DNA of 64,000 bases, taken from positions 85,096 through 149,095 of the forward strand of contig JAFRNM010000006.1 in assembly GCA_017430135.1 (NCBI GenBank), given 5' to 3'. The notes below the pieces were generated by a model. That model did not search any database, had not been told where the DNA came from, and saw only the letters and a program-made list of their open reading frames with translations. A program made the translations under genes and the position numbers. Below are positions 62,018-64,000 of this stretch, in pieces (positions within the stretch are counted from its first letter, which is position 1; the number at the start of each line of letters is the position of its first letter). Origin of the DNA: Clostridia bacterium. Its GTDB lineage: Bacteria > Bacillota > Clostridia > TANB77 > CAG-508.

Positions 62018-63142
62018 TTACTCTTTTATTAATTCACTTTTATATGTCTTTCCATCTTTTGTAATATTTAAATATAACCTGTTTTCATCTAAATATTGTT
62101 TTGCTACTGAAAATCTTACTTTAATTTCGTTTTCTGATGATGTTATTTCTAACATTTGTATTTTATTTCCTGTATTGTCTGTTATATATATTAATTCATC
62201 TTGCATTTTTGCAAATTCATCTGATTTCATTTTATGACCATTTTGTAATTTTTCAGCTATTGTTTTATCTTCAATTGATATTGTTAGACTTGTATCTGAT
62301 ATTTTTGCCTTTGTTAATTTAACACCATCTATTTCATTTTTTAGCTTTAAATCATAAGTTTTTGAGTTATAAAATCTTTCTGGAATTTCTACTTCAAAAA
62401 TCCAATTTTCTTTTGATATATTAAATTCTTCTATTTTCTTTTCTTCCATATTTACCATACTATAACCTAAATTTAATATTCTTATATATAATTTCTTTGA
62501 TTTTGGAAATCCTTTCAATGATACAAGTTTAATTTCATTGACAATTTTTCTATTATTTGCACTTATATTTCCTACAGAAGTTGATGTTGCATATTGATTT
62601 GCATAAATATCATTTTTATTATATTCTACATTTAATTCTCTGTATATTAATTCTGGTAATCTATCAATTTTAGCATTCATACTTGAATTATATATTGCAT
62701 AGATATTATTATTTTCATCATATACTGCATAAGAATAATCAAATGTTTTTGAATTTAATTCTATATCATTATCAAATTCAAAAGCTAATCTAATTTTTAC
62801 TTCATCTTCACTTGCAATTAGTGATTCAACTCTAGCTTTTATTCCATTCTTTTCTATATAATTCATTTCTACTAATTCATCATCTACTTTACTTCCTACA
62901 CTTGTTTGTCTAGGAATCTCCATAAATTCAGTAAATTCAGCATTCCATTTTATATAAGCATATACATTTGGTATTCCTACAAAAACTATTAAAAGTATTC
63001 CTACTGTTGCAAGTAATTTTACAAATCTAATTTTAAAAATATTCATTACATTTCCCCCTTTCACTTTTGAAAGTATTTCATTGTAATTTAATTCTTTGTT
63101 GTTGCAACTTTCAACATATTCTTTTAAATATTTATTAGGCAT
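62018..63142 (-). CDS. Anti-sigma-like membrane protein (DUF4179), 374 aa
   Basis: A cytoplasmic N-terminus (VESCNNKELNYNEILSKVKGG) leads to one helix (FVKLLATVGILLIVFVGIPNV). A DUF4179-type extracytoplasmic region follows (RVESLIASEDEVKIRLAFEFD, then LKGFPKSKKLYIRILNLGY). It follows the sigma gene immediately. It is the partner of the sigma factor at 63143-63655. Confidence 0.85.
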   Translation of the reverse strand: MPNKYLKEYVESCNNKELNYNEILSKVKGGNVMNIFKIRFVKLLATVGILLIVFVGIPNVYAYIKWNAEFTEFMEIPRQTSVGSKVDDELVEMNYIEKNGIKARVESLIASEDEVKIRLAFEFDNDIELNSKTFDYSYAVYDENNNIYAIYNSSMNAKIDRLPELIYRELNVEYNKNDIYANQYATSTSVGNISANNRKIVNEIKLVSLKGFPKSKKLYIRILNLGYSMVNMEEKKIEEFNISKENWIFEVEIPERFYNSKTYDLKLKNEIDGVKLTKAKISDTSLTISIEDKTIAEKLQNGHKMKSDEFAKMQDELIYITDNTGNKIQMLEITSSENEIKVRFSVAKQYLDENRLYLNITKDGKTYKSELIKE

Positions 63143-63655
63143 CTATATCATCTCCCTTCCAAATATTTTTTTCATTTCTTTTAAGTTCCTATATATTCTA
63201 GCCTTTACATTTGAAATATTTAAGTCCATTTCTTTTGATATTTCTTCAAGTTTGTAACCTAAAATATAATATAAATAAAATATTTTAGCTGTAACTAAAT
63301 CTTTATTTTTTATGTAATTCCATACATCTTTTGCATTGCTTTGTGTTATGAAATCATCTTCCAAATTTATTTCATCGCTTAATTCAATATTTTCATATTC
63401 TTCAATTGAAATTTGGTTATTATCTTTTTGTATTTGTCTATAATGTCTTTTTATTATATTTTTTGCAATTCCTACAATGTAGTTTTTTTCATTTTCAACT
63501 TTTATACTTTTTCTCTTTAATTTATTGTATAACTCAACATAAGTATCTTGAATTATATCGTTTATATCATCTATATTGTTACATTTTACTACTATGAATT
63601 TTAAAGTATTATCATAAGTATTTTGATAAATGCTTTCAAAATTTTGAAGTTCCAT
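63143..63655 (-). CDS. ECF-type RNA polymerase sigma factor, 170 aa
   Basis: Region 2 (LKFIVVKCNNIDDINDIIQDTYVELYNKLKRK) and region 4 (LVTAKIFYLYYILGYKLEEISKEMDLNISNVKARIYRNLKEM) are complete. It contains no CGG. The start at 63655 has a GGGGGAG element. It pairs with the DUF4179 gene that follows. Confidence 0.9.
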   Translation of the reverse strand: MELQNFESIYQNTYDNTLKFIVVKCNNIDDINDIIQDTYVELYNKLKRKSIKVENEKNYIVGIAKNIIKRHYRQIQKDNNQISIEEYENIELSDEINLEDDFITQSNAKDVWNYIKNKDLVTAKIFYLYYILGYKLEEISKEMDLNISNVKARIYRNLKEMKKIFGREMI

Positions 63656-63891
63656 TTATTTTCTCCCCCTCTTATCTTATAGTCGCAAAAAACTTATAAA
63701 AAGTTGCAATTATTCCAATTTTTTTCATAATAACATAAAGAGAGATAATTAGCAATTAATTACCTCCATTAAAACATAAATCTATTTTATTCTAAATATC
63801 AAAATATTATGAACATCTACTTGTTCACAAAACCAAAATATTGTAAACATCTCGATAACTTGTAATTTAGCGAATAGTAACTTAATTTTCT

Positions 63892-64000
63892 TTTTTATTA
63901 AACATATGGCGTACTTTATCTATTCGATTATTTGGTCTACGTGATTGAATAACTGGTTCACAAGTAGCAATTTGATAATCTTTAAATTCTGTCAAAAAAA
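63892..64000 (-). CDS. C-terminal end of a gene cut by the window edge
   Basis: An open frame enters from the right edge and ends at 63892-63894. It includes [12 protein letters not shown] and ends [11 protein letters not shown]. Its use of CGT, CGA and CGC Arg codons is unlike the neighbouring genes. Too little remains to name it. The 63656-63891 gap upstream of the sigma gene holds no clear feature. Confidence 0.5.

Overview
This 64-kb window is chromosomal DNA of a very AT-rich, endospore-type Clostridia/Firmicutes relative. The clues are a T-box leader on pheS, a Spo0A-like regulator, GerW/YtfJ, DUF2953/YtfI, ScpA, UPF0182, Leu tRNAs with encoded CCA, and almost exclusive use of AGA for arginine. 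No species can be named from the sequence alone.

Layout. (1) 1-14.0 kb: housekeeping genes on the minus strand (pheS with T-box, a UPF0182 membrane protein, ftsY, a membrane-anchored SF2 helicase, mutS, tsf, rpsB). (2) 14.2-28.7 kb: an integrated element in the 3' end of a tRNA-Leu(UAA) gene, bounded by an 11-bp direct repeat. It carries a tyrosine integrase, an Xis-like protein, a primase-helicase, a metallo-beta-lactamase (RNase J-like)/DnaB-like fusion, a repressor and small accessory genes. No virion or conjugation genes are visible, so it looks like a satellite or integrative-plasmid type element. (3) 28.7-48.2 kb: host genes (ytfJ, ytfI, an Rpn-type nuclease insertion, scpA, recX, recA, an OppA-like protein, asnS, hslO, tRNA-Leu(UAG), recG, an ABC-2 exporter, a phosphoesterase, tsaD, an M50 protease). 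(4) 48.6-52.1 kb: a second small island (tyrosine integrase, Xis-like protein, MazF-like toxin, sigma-like factor). (5) 52.4-64 kb: a Spo0A-like regulator and four sigma/anti-sigma-like modules.

Main discovery. In this window every CGG triplet that falls in the reading frame coincides with a +1 frame change. I count 24 sites in nine genes: six genes in the two mobile elements and three host chromosomal genes. The gene becomes a single intact protein if the four bases CGGN are read as one glycine (C skipped, then GGN; or a true quadruplet codon). The restored proteins regain textbook motifs: the HxHxDH metal site and SGHG motif of the MBL enzyme, the GLR and HxLRH boxes of the integrase, the CHC2 and Walker A halves of the primase in one chain, and the N-termini of two ECF sigma factors. 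CGGN with its C at the third position of the previous codon (about 30 cases, for example AAC GGA) is read normally, so the signal is frame-dependent. I found no in-frame CGG read as Arg. The codon before the site varies freely, and all four fourth bases occur (21 A, one each of T, G and C). One gene carries 12 sites, so decoding must be nearly fully efficient. This points to natural four-base decoding or an obligatory C-skip at an otherwise unassigned CGG codon, used by the host and its mobile DNA. No candidate tRNA for it lies in this window.

Other points of interest are a family of intergenic long-arm hairpins whose arms differ at each locus around a related GC-rich core; an ABC-exporter module bracketed by direct repeats; a duplicated ytfI leader flanking an Rpn/FtsX insertion where scpB would be expected; and an outward strong promoter at the right end of the tRNA-Leu element.
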